DNA of 64,000 bases from Bartonella sp. AU18XJBT (GTDB lineage: Bacteria > Pseudomonadota > Alphaproteobacteria > Rhizobiales > Rhizobiaceae): NCBI RefSeq assembly GCF_028618595.1, contig NZ_JAQITE010000001.1:1-64000 (forward strand), given 5' to 3'. Positions 38,652 through 48,218 of the stretch are shown piece by piece. The notes beneath the pieces are model-generated. The model was not told the DNA's origin. It ran no database searches and saw nothing but the letters and a program-made list of their open reading frames with translations. The translations under genes were made by a program, and so were the position numbers. Each line of letters opens with the position of its first letter. Position 1 is the stretch's first letter.

Positions 38652-39934
38652 TGGCTATAGAAATTGTAACTTTTGGTTGTCGACTTAATAGTTACGAATC
38701 GGAAATCATTCGCAAAGAAAGTACTTCTTCAGGGTTAGATCAGCTTGAAAATGGTGCTATTATCTTTAATACCTGTGCTGTCACTGCCGAAGCCGTACGA
38801 CAAGCAAAACAAGCTATCCGCAAAGCACGACGTGAAAATCCTCATGCGCGTATCATTGTAACAGGGTGTGCAGCCCAAACAGAAACACAAAATTTTGCCT
38901 CAATGACAGAAGTGGATCTCGTTTTAGGAAACGAAGATAAACTTCACGCCCATTCTTATCGTCAACTTCCTGATTTTGGTATTAACCATTCTGAAAAGGT
39001 GCGTATCAATGACATTATGGAAGTACAAAAAATTGCTCCACATATGGTCAGTGCAATGCAAGAGCGCACCCGCGCTTTTGTACAGGTACAAAACGGATGT
39101 GATCATCGCTGTACATTTTGCATTATTCCTTATGGACGAGGACCATCTCGTTCAGTTCCCATGGGCGCTGTCATAGAACAAATTAAAAAGCTGATAGATG
39201 ACGGTATCCAAGAAGTGGTCCTTACAGGTGTTGACCTTACAAGTTATGGCCACGATCTTCCTGGAAAAGCTACTCTAGGAAAATTAACTTCAGCAATTTT
39301 GCATCATATCCCTGACTTAGCGCGATTACGCCTCTCATCTATTGACTCTATTGAAGCAGACGAAGAACTCATCAATCTTTTAGCTTATGAAACAAGGATT
39401 ATGCCCCATTTGCATTTATCTTTGCAAGCAGGTGATAATATGATTTTAAAACGGATGAAACGGCGACACTTACGCGAACATGCCATTCAATTTTGCCAAG
39501 AATTGCGTGCCAAACGTCCTACTATGGTTTATGGTGCTGACTTAATTGCTGGTTTTCCTACAGAAACAGAAGAGATGTTTCAAAACAGTCTTGTTTTAAT
39601 CAAAGATTGTAATTTAACCCATCTCCATGTCTTCCCCTTTAGTCCCAGAGAAGGAACACCTGCCGCACGTATGCCACAAATCAACCGCAAAATAGTTAAG
39701 ATGCGTGCTGAAAAATTACGTAAAGCAGGTGAGGAAGCTTACCAAAAGCATCTTACTCATTTACAAAACAGCCTACAAACAATTCTCGTTGAAAAAGATG
39801 AAATCGGACGAACAGAAGATTATACTCTTGTACAAGTTAAAGGTGCAAAAGCAGGAACAATTGTTCAAGCCCTTATCGTTGATCATGACGGCGATAAACT
39901 GATTGCTATCCTTCCAAAATTAAACGCTGCTTGA
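38651..39934 (+). CDS. mtaB: tRNA-t6A37 methylthiotransferase MtaB-like
   Basis: A radical-SAM methylthiotransferase that adds the methylthio group to t6A37 of ANN-decoding tRNAs. The 427-residue protein has the N-terminal UPF0004 domain (VTFGCRLNSYES with a cluster Cys, FNTCAVT), the radical-SAM triad CDHRCTFC in NGCDHRCTFCIIPYGRG, and a C-terminal TRAM-like end. The ATG at 38651 overlaps the dapF stop, and the in-frame TTG-type extension upstream is not needed. MtaB rather than MiaB is indicated by the start and gene order dapF-mtaB-ftsY. Confidence 0.92.
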   Translation: MAIEIVTFGCRLNSYESEIIRKESTSSGLDQLENGAIIFNTCAVTAEAVRQAKQAIRKARRENPHARIIVTGCAAQTETQNFASMTEVDLVLGNEDKLHAHSYRQLPDFGINHSEKVRINDIMEVQKIAPHMVSAMQERTRAFVQVQNGCDHRCTFCIIPYGRGPSRSVPMGAVIEQIKKLIDDGIQEVVLTGVDLTSYGHDLPGKATLGKLTSAILHHIPDLARLRLSSIDSIEADEELINLLAYETRIMPHLHLSLQAGDNMILKRMKRRHLREHAIQFCQELRAKRPTMVYGADLIAGFPTETEEMFQNSLVLIKDCNLTHLHVFPFSPREGTPAARMPQINRKIVKMRAEKLRKAGEEAYQKHLTHLQNSLQTILVEKDEIGRTEDYTLVQVKGAKAGTIVQALIVDHDGDKLIAILPKLNAA

Positions 39935-39948
39935 GCAGGAAAATTCTT

Positions 39949-41202
39949 ATGGCTAAATCTTTTATAAAAAAAATATTCTCTTTTAACAAATCTCAAGAGC
40001 AGGAAATGGAACAACAGATTTCTATTCCTGATAAAAGCGATATAATAGAAGAGAATAAAGACAAAAATGAAAGGACAAAAAATAACCAAATCTCTATAGA
40101 CACAGAAAAAGAAGAACAAACAAAAAATCAAGAGTCAACACTTACAAAATATGATGAAAAATCTCCATTTCTAGAATCCCATTCTGATAAAATTCCCTTT
40201 TCTGGTAAAATTATTGTCACAGACAACATCCGTGAAAAAAAGAATGAAGGAATTTTATCTGAGCCTTCTGTTGAACAAAAAAAGATAGCGTGGTTTGGGC
40301 GCCTTAAAAAAGGTCTGTCCCTTTCTTCACAGCGCCTAAGCGGATCAATTAGCGATCTCTTTGTTAAAAGAAAACTTGATGAAGATACATTGCAAGAGCT
40401 CGAAGATATTCTTATCCAAGCTGATCTTGGGGTAGAGACAGCAACACGCATCACAAATGCTTTAGCTTCCAGTCGTTACGGAAAAGACCTCTCGCCAGAT
40501 GATATTCATACTATTGTAGCTGACGAGGTCAAAAAAGTTCTGGAACCTGTTGCGATACCATTAGAACTTGATCTCAGCCATAAACCTCATGTTATTTTGC
40601 TGGTAGGTGTAAATGGCACTGGAAAAACAACAACAATCGGAAAACTTGCAGCAAAATTAACAGCAGGGGGATTAAAGGTTATGCTGGCAGCTGGTGATAC
40701 TTTCAGAGCCGCAGCTATTGAGCAACTACATATTTGGGGTAAACGTACTGATTCTCCTGTTATTTCGACAAAATTGGGGGCAGACGCCGCCAGCTTAGCC
40801 TTTGATGCTTATGAAAAAGCAAAAAAAGCAAACAGTGATGTCTTAATTATTGATACAGCAGGGCGTTTACAAAATAGATCTGAATTGATGGATGAGTTGG
40901 CAAAAATTATTCGTGTTTTAAAAAAACACACACCCCAAGCACCCCATACAATCCTTCAAACGCTCGACGCAACTACCGGACAAAATGCACTTAACCAAGT
41001 GGAGATTTTCCGTGAGATTGCTGGTGTTAATGGTTTAGTCATGACAAAGCTGGATGGAACCGCACGAGGAGGAATTCTTGTCGCTATCGCAGCAAAATAT
41101 AAATTACCCGTTTATTTTATCGGTATAGGAGAAGATATTGAAGACCTTCAACCTTTTTCTGCTTCTGACTTTGCCGAAACTATCGCAGGAAAACATACAT
41201 GA
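39949..41202 (+). CDS. ftsY: Signal recognition particle receptor FtsY
   Basis: FtsY is the SRP receptor GTPase that delivers ribosome-nascent chains to the translocon. From the ATG at 39949 (GGAA upstream) it has 417 residues: a long charged A domain rich in K, E and N (about residues 1-120), then N and G domains with GVNGTGKTTTIGKLA, DTAGRLQNRSELMDEL and TKLDGTARGG. A TTG at 39931 inside mtaB is an unlikely start. It ends with a 4-bp overlap with yciB. Confidence 0.95.
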   Translation: MAKSFIKKIFSFNKSQEQEMEQQISIPDKSDIIEENKDKNERTKNNQISIDTEKEEQTKNQESTLTKYDEKSPFLESHSDKIPFSGKIIVTDNIREKKNEGILSEPSVEQKKIAWFGRLKKGLSLSSQRLSGSISDLFVKRKLDEDTLQELEDILIQADLGVETATRITNALASSRYGKDLSPDDIHTIVADEVKKVLEPVAIPLELDLSHKPHVILLVGVNGTGKTTTIGKLAAKLTAGGLKVMLAAGDTFRAAAIEQLHIWGKRTDSPVISTKLGADAASLAFDAYEKAKKANSDVLIIDTAGRLQNRSELMDELAKIIRVLKKHTPQAPHTILQTLDATTGQNALNQVEIFREIAGVNGLVMTKLDGTARGGILVAIAAKYKLPVYFIGIGEDIEDLQPFSASDFAETIAGKHT

Positions 41203-41885
41203 AACAGCCTTTATCTAACTCTAATTCACGCAATAATTCTGAAAAAAATATGAATAACAATATGAAAGCCCCTCTCTCACCAACATTTAAGTTTTTTTTA
41301 GAAATGGGTCCATTGGTTGCCTTCTTTTTTGCCAATTATAAAGGCGAATGGTTGATAAAAAACATTGGATTTTTTCAAAATTTTAGTAAACCTATTTTCC
41401 CTGCAACAGCTATTTTTATGATAGCGATTATTATTTCTCTAAGCTTATCATGGATCCTTGCAAGACAAATTCCTATTATGCCTCTTATTTCAGGAATATT
41501 TGTTTTAGTTTTTGGCTTTCTAACTCTCTGGCTTCATAATGATACTTTCATCAAAATGAAACCAACAATCATTAATAGCTTATTTGCTTTTATACTTTTT
41601 GGTGGGATGTTTTTTAAAAAACCACTTTTACGTTATGCTCTTGATTCTACCTTAAAACTTGATGATTTAGGTTGGCAAAAACTTACCTATCGTTGGGCAT
41701 TCTTTTTCGTTTTTCTTGCCCTTTTGAATGAAATAATTTGGCGTAATTTTAGCGATAATTTCTGGACAAATTTCAAAGTATTTGGCGTCATGCCTATAAC
41801 AGTCCTTTTCATGTTTACCCAAATGCCTATCATTATGAAACATTCAAAAGGACTTTTTACAGAAGAGGACAAATCTGATTCTTAA
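41199..41885 (+). CDS. yciB: Inner membrane septation protein YciB/IspZ
   Basis: A 228-residue protein with about five transmembrane segments and the family start KFFLEMGPLVAFFFANYK plus LNEIIWRNFSDNFWTNFKVFG near the C-terminus. YciB (ispA/IspZ of Shigella) contributes to cell-envelope and septation functions. The extra 28 N-terminal residues are Asn/Ser-rich; an internal start at the second Met cluster is possible. The ATGA overlap with ftsY suggests coupling. The gene order ftsY-yciB is conserved in Rhizobiales. Confidence 0.9.
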   Translation: MKQPLSNSNSRNNSEKNMNNNMKAPLSPTFKFFLEMGPLVAFFFANYKGEWLIKNIGFFQNFSKPIFPATAIFMIAIIISLSLSWILARQIPIMPLISGIFVLVFGFLTLWLHNDTFIKMKPTIINSLFAFILFGGMFFKKPLLRYALDSTLKLDDLGWQKLTYRWAFFFVFLALLNEIIWRNFSDNFWTNFKVFGVMPITVLFMFTQMPIIMKHSKGLFTEEDKSDS

Positions 41886-41948
41886 AAAAAATCACCACTA
41901 CCGATTATTTTATAGATTCATCGCCAAACACTGTTCGGGAGAAAAAAT

Positions 41949-42710
41949 ATGTTGATTGAACAGTTTATTTGTCGAGAAGATAATTTCGGTGTACTCATTC
42001 ATGATGAAAAAAGCGGTATGACAGCTGCAATAGATGCTCCTGAAAGTGAAGCAATTCATAACGCCTTAAAACGTCGTAACTGGACACTTCAGACTATTTT
42101 TGTAACTCATCATCATCACGATCATGTAGAAGCACTAGAAGAATTAAAACAGGTTTATAAGGCTGTCGTTATTGGACCAGAAGCAGAGAAAGAGAAGATT
42201 AATCATCTTGATCAAACACTTCAACCTGATGAAAATCTTTTCTTTGGCACGCACCCGCTTTTAGCTCTTTCAACACCTGGTCATACTTTAGGCGCATTAT
42301 CTTATTATCTTCCCGAGAGAGGTGTACTTTTTGCTGGAGATACACTTTTTTCACTTGGCTGTGGACGTCTTTTCGAAGGAACAGCTGCACAAATGTTAAA
42401 TTCTTTAAAAAAACTTCGTGAACTTCCTGATGAAACACTTCTCTATTGTGGACATGAGTATACAAAAAACAATGCTTTTTTTGCGCTAACAATTGATCCA
42501 CATAATAAAAAGCTCCACCAAAGAATAGAGGAAGTTTTTTTATTGCGTGCAGGAAATGCTATGGCTTTACCTGTCACTTTAGGACAAGAAAAAACAACAA
42601 ATCCCTTTCTTCGTTGGGATAATCCTGCAATCAGAGAGAACCTCTCAATGACCAATGCTACAGATGAAGAAGTTTTTGCTGAAATTCGAAAAAGAAAGGA
42701 TAAATTTTAA
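41949..42710 (+). CDS. gloB: Hydroxyacylglutathione hydrolase (glyoxalase II)
   Basis: This metallo-beta-lactamase-fold enzyme hydrolyses S-lactoylglutathione to lactate and glutathione in methylglyoxal detoxification. The 253-residue protein shows THHHHDHVEAL, the THxHxDH metal site, then STPGHTLGALSYY, FAGDTLFSLGCGRLFEG and YCGHEYTKNNAFF with further metal ligands. Its C-terminal codons are partly duplicated at about 43290-43355, just before a tandem copy of the next gene. Confidence 0.95.
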   Translation: MLIEQFICREDNFGVLIHDEKSGMTAAIDAPESEAIHNALKRRNWTLQTIFVTHHHHDHVEALEELKQVYKAVVIGPEAEKEKINHLDQTLQPDENLFFGTHPLLALSTPGHTLGALSYYLPERGVLFAGDTLFSLGCGRLFEGTAAQMLNSLKKLRELPDETLLYCGHEYTKNNAFFALTIDPHNKKLHQRIEEVFLLRAGNAMALPVTLGQEKTTNPFLRWDNPAIRENLSMTNATDEEVFAEIRKRKDKF

Positions 42711-42712
42711 CC

Positions 42713-43210
42713 ATGCTTAAGTTCGTATTACGTTTGTTTCTCTTTTTTCTTTTCGTGATACATATTCAACTAACAATGGCAGAAGAAAAGGAAACAGATA
42801 ATTCTTCTCTTATATCACCTCTCATTGCAAATTATCCCTTAACAGAAGATTTTCTTTTAAAGCTGGAAAAAATCGAAAAAGAATGTAAAAATTTACTTCC
42901 AGAAACAAAAAATGATCTTATCACTTATGATTCTATTATCCACTCTAGTATTGAAAACTATGCTACTTATATTTCTAGTAAACCAAAATTTGTAAATATT
43001 TTACAAGAAAATAATCTCAAACCAAAAGATTTTGCTGCTGGAACCTTAGCTCTTAAAGAAATATCAACGCTTCTTACATTTGTACCTGAACAGGAATATT
43101 CTACTGAGAAAAATACTATCTTTTTAAACAATATTGAATTTGTTAAAAAGCATTTTTACAAAGCAACAATTCTTTTAGATAGCTGTGAAAAACTCATTTT
43201 GAGCAACTAA
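42713..43210 (+). CDS. Small secreted protein, intact copy
   Basis: A 165-residue protein with a hydrophobic signal peptide (residues 1-23, ending TMAEE) and a mainly alpha-helical mature part (LTEDFLLKLEKIEKECKNL at about 43-61), with only two Cys, which may pair. It starts 2 bp after the gloB stop, so the two are probably cotranscribed. I do not recognise a family. It has a frameshifted tandem copy 148 bp downstream that is nearly identical over the central 50 codons. Confidence 0.7.
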   Translation: MLKFVLRLFLFFLFVIHIQLTMAEEKETDNSSLISPLIANYPLTEDFLLKLEKIEKECKNLLPETKNDLITYDSIIHSSIENYATYISSKPKFVNILQENNLKPKDFAAGTLALKEISTLLTFVPEQEYSTEKNTIFLNNIEFVKKHFYKATILLDSCEKLILSN

Positions 43211-43289
43211 TCAGTTATCAAACATTAGAAAATATCATCCCACTAATCTAATAAAGAAGTCAGTGCATCAAAAAATCACAGCGTTTTTC

Positions 43290-43355
43290 TACAAATAACG
43301 AATAACCGACGAAAAAATCTTTATTGAAATTCAAAAAAGAAAGGATAATTTTTAG
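43290..43355 (+). repeat. Duplicated 3' end of gloB
   Basis: The sequence TTGAAATTCAAAAAAGAAAG and the GGATAA that follows match the last codons of gloB (GAAATTCGAAAAAGAAAGGA, about 42680-42707), again placed right before an ATG. It shows that the duplication covered the end of gloB and the whole secreted-protein gene. Confidence 0.75.
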
Positions 43356-43357
43356 TC

Positions 43358-43823
43358 ATGTTTAAATTTTTAGTGTGTTTTTTTCTTCATTTTTCCTTTT
43401 GCATCATACGCTCAAGAAAATAAACAAGAAATAGATGATCCTTCTTTTATACCACCTTTCATTGCAAATTATCCCTTAACAGAAGATCTTCTTTTAAAGC
43501 TGGAAAAAATCGAAAAAGAATGTAAAAATTTACTTCCAGAAACAAAAAATGATCTTATCACTTATGATTCTATTATCCACTCTAGTATTGAAAATTATGC
43601 TACTTATATTTCTAGTAAACCAAAACTTGTGAATATTTTACAAGAAAATAATCTCACACCGAAAGATTTTGTTGTTGCTCACCTAGCTCTTCAAGCTACA
43701 TTGTATGTACTTACTGATGAGGAAAAATCTACTTATGAAAAAGACGTTTTGCCTTCAAGCAATATAGAATTTGCTAAAGAGCATATGTATAGAATAATCA
43801 AAATTTTAAAAGATAACTGTTAA
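43358..43823 (+). pseudogene. Tandem copy of the secreted protein gene, frameshifted in the signal peptide
   Basis: A start ATG at 43358 reads MFKFLVCFFLHFSFC and hits a stop after about 22 codons. A frame one step away, from about 43380, instead gives a normal cleavage region (FASYAQENKQE) and then the rest of the protein to 43823, ending ILKDNC. The frames differ by one base and meet at a run of seven T at 43378-43384, so one T gained or lost there explains the break. The central part (for example LLLKLEKIEKECKNLLPETK) is the same as in the intact copy, while the last 60 residues differ. An internal ATG at 43629 could start a truncated product. Confidence 0.75.
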
Positions 43824-43846
43824 AAAAATCATTTTAGAACAATTGA

Positions 43847-44752
43847 TTAACTTTGTAAACGCCGACAAATTTCATCTAATTGTTCTAATGAAGAGTAATG
43901 TATTTTTAAATCGCCACCTTTCTTACCATGTCGAATAATAACTTTCATTCCTATCACATCTGCAAGTAATTTTTCTAAAGATTTTGTTTCAGTATCTTTT
44001 TCCGTATTGGTACGCTTTTTAGCTTTAGGATTAGCTTTCTCATATGCAAGTATTTCTGTTTGACGTACTGAAAGCCCTTCACTAATAATTTTCTCAGCTA
44101 AATTTTGTGGATCATCAACGGTTATAAGACAACGTGCATGACCTGCAGAGAGTTGTCCATCAATTAAGAATTGTTGTACTTTTTCTGGAAGTTTTAACAG
44201 ACGAAGCGTATTTGCAACATGACTACGACTTTTTCCAATAACTTGTGCTAAATCTACTTGTGTATAATCATGTTCATTTAGGAGCATATCATATCCCTTT
44301 GCTTCTTCTATAGGATTAAGATCTGCACGCTGAACATTTTCAATAATAGCCAATTCCAAAGCAGTTTTATCATCTACATCTCGAACAATAACCGGTAATT
44401 TATTTAAATTGGCTCGCTGGGCAGCACGCCAACGACGTTCACCAGCTATCAATTCAAACTGATGAGGATAATCTTTTAAAGGTCTTACAATAACAGGTTG
44501 GACAACACCGTGCTGACGAATTGATTGTGCTAAATTATCAAGTTCTGAATCAGTAAAATGGCGTCGCGGATTATGTGGATTGCATGAAATAGATTCAAGT
44601 GGAACAAATCGTTCAGAAACAGGAGAAACTATATTGGACTCTATAAATTTGTCAGTATTTGATGAACGTGTAAGATCATTGTTTAAACTGATATCCCCAA
44701 TTAATGCCGCTAATCCACGACCCAGTCTTTTTTTTGATTGATCATCATTCAT
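43847..44752 (-). CDS. parB: Chromosome partitioning protein ParB
   Basis: ParB is a CTP-dependent clamp that loads at parS and spreads, driving origin segregation with ParA. The 301-residue protein has the N-terminal ParA-interacting start (KKRLGRGLAALIGD), the CTP-binding GERRWRAAQRA motif (about residue 104), the HTH region QVDLAQVIGKSRSHVANTLRLL, and a C-terminal dimerisation domain. It is 40 bp downstream of parA. Three parS-like sites lie 1.4-3.5 kb upstream. Confidence 0.95.
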   Translation of the reverse strand: MNDDQSKKRLGRGLAALIGDISLNNDLTRSSNTDKFIESNIVSPVSERFVPLESISCNPHNPRRHFTDSELDNLAQSIRQHGVVQPVIVRPLKDYPHQFELIAGERRWRAAQRANLNKLPVIVRDVDDKTALELAIIENVQRADLNPIEEAKGYDMLLNEHDYTQVDLAQVIGKSRSHVANTLRLLKLPEKVQQFLIDGQLSAGHARCLITVDDPQNLAEKIISEGLSVRQTEILAYEKANPKAKKRTNTEKDTETKSLEKLLADVIGMKVIIRHGKKGGDLKIHYSSLEQLDEICRRLQS

Positions 44753-44792
44753 AATTTTGCTCTTTGAGTTTTCTTATAATTTTTTTACATTT

Positions 44793-45590
44793 TTAAGCAG
44801 CAGCACGTGCTTGTTTTTCACGTTGAATCATTTCTGATGCTAGACGCAAATAAGCTTGGCTCCCAGCACATTTGAGATCATAAAGCAATACAGGTTTTCC
44901 AAAAGAAGGCGCTTCTGATACTCTTACATTTCGTGGAATAACAGTACGATAAACTTTATCTCCCATAAAAGAACGTACATCTTCAACAACTTGATTTGAA
45001 AGATTATTACGTCCATCATACATTGTTAGAACAATACCTTGAATTTCTAAAGATGGATTAAGTACGGATCGCACTTGTTTTACTGTTTCAAGTAATTGAC
45101 TTAAACCTTCAAGTGCTAAAAATTCACACTGCATAGGCACTAAAACAGAATCTGCTGCTCCCATAGCATTAAGTGTTAAAAGATTAAGGGAGGGAGGACA
45201 ATCAATTAAAATATAATTGAATTTTTTTTCCATTTCCGGATCATCATAGAGAGCCTTACGTAAGCGTTGTATGCGATCTTGTGATGAAGAAATTTCCATT
45301 TCCACACCCAAAAGATCAAGTGTAGAGGGAACTATATAAAGATTGGGTACTGCTGTTTTTAAAGCTGCCTGTGTAATTGAAACGCCTGAAACCAAAACAT
45401 CATAAGAAGACAAAGGACGGTTATTACGATCAATCCCTAAACCTGTACTAGCATTACCTTGTGGATCAACATCCATAATCAGGACATTTTCACCAATAGC
45501 CGCTAAAGCTGTTGCAAGATTAATTGCTGTGGTTGTTTTTCCGACTCCACCCTTTTGGTTTGCAATAGCGATAATTCGTGTTTCGCTCAT
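44793..45590 (-). CDS. parA: Chromosome partitioning ATPase ParA
   Basis: A deviant Walker ATPase of the ParA/Soj family. The 265-residue protein begins with IAIANQKGGVGKTTTAINLA, which carries the signature lysine of KGGVGKTT, followed by DVDPQGNASTGLG and LIDCPPSLNLLTLNA. It forms ATP-dependent dimers on DNA that move ParB-parS. It is 6 bp from rsmG, so the parAB-rsmG-mnmG set is compact. Confidence 0.96.
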   Translation of the reverse strand: MSETRIIAIANQKGGVGKTTTAINLATALAAIGENVLIMDVDPQGNASTGLGIDRNNRPLSSYDVLVSGVSITQAALKTAVPNLYIVPSTLDLLGVEMEISSSQDRIQRLRKALYDDPEMEKKFNYILIDCPPSLNLLTLNAMGAADSVLVPMQCEFLALEGLSQLLETVKQVRSVLNPSLEIQGIVLTMYDGRNNLSNQVVEDVRSFMGDKVYRTVIPRNVRVSEAPSFGKPVLLYDLKCAGSQAYLRLASEMIQREKQARAAA

Positions 45591-45596
45591 TTTGCT

Positions 45597-46244
45597 CTAC
45601 CCTCTATATGATCTAATATGAGAAATTTCTAAAATAACAGAATTTTCATCAACTTTACTTTTATGTTTTAACAGATCAAAGCGCCAATTGGCAGAGGCAT
45701 TTTTTATTTCTGTATCGTAATCCCGACCTTTTTGCAAAAGAGCGATTGTTTTTTCTGTTAATAACGGAAAAATAAGTTGTAAAAGAGTATTGAGCGGCGC
45801 TAATCCCCGTGCCGTTATAATATCAGATATGGGAATTTTTTGATATACATCTTCAATTCTAGCGTGATAAACTGTTGCTGGAAGATTAAGTTGAGCAATG
45901 ACTGTTCTCAAAAAAGCAACTTTTTTTCCATTGCTTTCAACAAGATTAATATGTCCTGCTCTTTTTTCTTTTAAAAAGATAGCAATCACAATTGCAGGAA
46001 AACCTCCTCCTGATCCTAAATCACACCAATGTAAAGAATGAGAATACAAAGGAAAAATTTGTGCTGAATCTAGAATATGCCGTGTCCATAGATCTGGTAT
46101 TGTTGTAGCAGATATCAAATTAATATGCGCATTCCATTGAAGTATTAAAGACTCAAACTGAATTAAATTTTCCATCGTTTCACGTGAAACAAAAGGAACA
46201 ATATTTAATAATTGTTGATATTTTTTTTCTGTAGAAAAATCCAT
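45597..46244 (-). CDS. rsmG: 16S rRNA (guanine527-N7)-methyltransferase RsmG
   Basis: The 215-residue SAM-dependent enzyme methylates G527 of 16S rRNA. The SAM-binding motif is DLGSGGGFPAIVIAIF (about residues 72-87) with NLVESNGKKVAFLR after it. Formerly gidB. It overlaps the mnmG stop by one base. A parS-like palindrome lies inside its first 25 codons (46176-46191). Confidence 0.95.
   Translation of the reverse strand: MDFSTEKKYQQLLNIVPFVSRETMENLIQFESLILQWNAHINLISATTIPDLWTRHILDSAQIFPLYSHSLHWCDLGSGGGFPAIVIAIFLKEKRAGHINLVESNGKKVAFLRTVIAQLNLPATVYHARIEDVYQKIPISDIITARGLAPLNTLLQLIFPLLTEKTIALLQKGRDYDTEIKNASANWRFDLLKHKSKVDENSVILEISHIRSYRG
46176..46191. promoter_or_regulatory. parS site 1 (inside rsmG)
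   Basis: CGTTTCACGTGAAACA matches the bacterial parS consensus TGTTTCACGTGAAACA at 15 of 16 positions and is about 1.4 kb from the parB gene. It falls in the coding sequence of rsmG, as parS sites often do. Confidence 0.85.
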
Positions 46245-48121
46245 TAAGCTATTTTAGCCTTTTCACGTCGTTGACGTTGAATATATGTAATAATAAGCGA
46301 TAACGCGGCGGGTGTCATACCATCAATTTTTTGTGCATCAGCAATTGAACGCGGCGACACTTCTTTAATTTTTGATTTAAGTTCATTTGAAAGACCTGAA
46401 ATTGCCTGAATATCAAGAGAAGAAGGAATTTCTAAACGCTCATCTCTCTGAAGAGAGGCAATATCTTGTGCTTGTTTATCTAAATAAACCGCATATTGTG
46501 CTTCAATTTCTAAAGATTCTGCTGTTTTAGAATTAATTGTTCGTAATTGTGACCAAAAATCTGAAAGACGCTCTAAAGTCATATGAGGATAAGCAAGAAA
46601 ATCATAGGCCGAACGTCGAATTCCATCATGATTAACGTGTAATCCATGAGCAGAAGCTTCATTAGGTGTTAAAAAAAGATTTTGACATATTGATCGTGCT
46701 TGATCAAGCTGTTGTTGTTTTTTCTGATAACATTCCCAACGTATTTTACTAACAATACCCCATTTTTTTGCCAAAGGTGTTAAACGCGCATCAGCATTAT
46801 CAGATCGTAAAGATAAACGAAATTCAGCACGTGATGTAAACATCCTATAAGGTTCACAAACACCACGTGAAACCAAATCATCAACCATAACACCAATATA
46901 AGCAGTAGAACGACTTATAAATATTTCATCTAATTTACCTACTTTACGTGCCGCATTTAATCCAGCTAAAAGTCCTTGTGCTGCTGCTTCCTCATATCCT
47001 GTTGTACCATTAATTTGGCCTGCTAAGAACAAACCAGGTAAAGAGCATAATTCTAAGCTTCTCGTTAATTGTTGTGGATTAACAAAATCATATTCAATAG
47101 CATAACCAGGTTGTAAAACTATAGCATTTTCCAATCCTTCAATGGTTTTCAATAGAGAAATTTGCACATCTTCAGGAAGAGAAGTAGAAAGACCATTTGG
47201 ATAAACAGTATCATCATTTAATCCTTCTGGTTCAAGAAAGATCTGATGTCCATCACGTTCTCCAAATTTAACAATTTTATCTTCAATAGAAGGACAATAA
47301 CGTGGTCCTAACCCTTCAATATTTCCAGAATATAAAGCAGAACGATAAATATTCTCGCGAATAATTTGATGTGTTTTCTCATTTGTACGTGTTATTGCAC
47401 ATTCAATTTGTTGTTGTTCAATTTTCTCTGTTAAAAGAGAAAAGGGAATGGGATTTTCATCTGCTTGTTGTTTTGGAAGATGATCCCAAGCAATTGTTTT
47501 TTTACTCAAGCGAGCAGGAGTTCCTGTTTTTAATCGACCAAGTTTTATATTATAATTTTTTAAACGTTTAGCAAGTTGCACACTTGACTGATCTCCCATC
47601 CGTCCAGCAGCCCATGTTTTATCACCAATATGAATAAAACCATTTAAAAATGTCCCTGTTGTTAAAACAACAGCTCCAGATAAAATTGTTCCTTGTTTTT
47701 TTAAAATAACACCTGATACACAATTATTTTTAACGACCAGATCAATAACTTCATCCTCAATAAGAGTAAGATTTTCTTGTTCTTTTAATAATTCTTGAAT
47801 TGCTTTTTTATAAAGTCGTCGATCCGCCTGTGTCCGTGGTCCTCTTACTGCCGGTCCTTTACGTCTATTAAGTAATCTAAACTGAATTCCAGCAGCATCT
47901 GCTGCTCTTCCCATGAGACCATCCAACGCATCTATTTCACGAACTAGATGCCCTTTTCCAAGACCACCAATAGCAGGATTACACGACATTGTTCCCAGTG
48001 CTGATATTTTATGTGTAATAAGCGCCGTTTTAGCTCCTACACGCGCTGAAGATGAAGCAGCTTCACAGCCAGCATGACCACCGCCAACAATAACAACATC
48101 ATATGATTGCATTTTATTCAT
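46244..48121 (-). CDS. mnmG: tRNA U34 carboxymethylaminomethyl synthase subunit MnmG
   Basis: With MnmE it makes the cmnm5/nm5 modification of wobble uridine. The 625-residue FAD protein starts with the dinucleotide fold [13 protein letters not shown], then [17 protein letters not shown] and a C-terminal helical domain for tRNA and MnmE contact ([19 protein letters not shown]). The length is normal. Formerly gidA. It sits between mnmE and rsmG; two more parS sites lie just upstream of its start. Confidence 0.95.
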   Translation of the reverse strand: MNKMQSYDVVIVGGGHAGCEAASSSARVGAKTALITHKISALGTMSCNPAIGGLGKGHLVREIDALDGLMGRAADAAGIQFRLLNRRKGPAVRGPRTQADRRLYKKAIQELLKEQENLTLIEDEVIDLVVKNNCVSGVILKKQGTILSGAVVLTTGTFLNGFIHIGDKTWAAGRMGDQSSVQLAKRLKNYNIKLGRLKTGTPARLSKKTIAWDHLPKQQADENPIPFSLLTEKIEQQQIECAITRTNEKTHQIIRENIYRSALYSGNIEGLGPRYCPSIEDKIVKFGERDGHQIFLEPEGLNDDTVYPNGLSTSLPEDVQISLLKTIEGLENAIVLQPGYAIEYDFVNPQQLTRSLELCSLPGLFLAGQINGTTGYEEAAAQGLLAGLNAARKVGKLDEIFISRSTAYIGVMVDDLVSRGVCEPYRMFTSRAEFRLSLRSDNADARLTPLAKKWGIVSKIRWECYQKKQQQLDQARSICQNLFLTPNEASAHGLHVNHDGIRRSAYDFLAYPHMTLERLSDFWSQLRTINSKTAESLEIEAQYAVYLDKQAQDIASLQRDERLEIPSSLDIQAISGLSNELKSKIKEVSPRSIADAQKIDGMTPAALSLIITYIQRQRREKAKIA

Positions 48122-48140
48122 TCCGTAGAAAATATTCTAA

Positions 48141-48156
48141 GGTTTCACGTGAAACA
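48141..48156. promoter_or_regulatory. parS site 2 (upstream of mnmG)
   Basis: GGTTTCACGTGAAACA matches the parS consensus at 15 of 16 positions and lies in the short gap between mnmG and mnmE. Confidence 0.85.
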
Positions 48157-48202
48157 GTATATAAATTACATAATCTTTATAATCTGTCTATGAAATAATC
48201 AA

Positions 48203-48218
48203 TGTTTCACGTGAATCA
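48203..48218. promoter_or_regulatory. parS site 3 (mnmG-mnmE gap)
   Basis: TGTTTCACGTGAATCA matches the consensus at 15 of 16 positions, with one mismatch in the right arm. It is 47 bp from site 2 and abuts the mnmE stop codon. Confidence 0.75.

Noticed and set aside
48141-48218. The TTTCACGTGAAA palindromes as regulator operators
   Set aside because: They match parS and lie beside parAB, so the chromosome-segregation reading is better supported.
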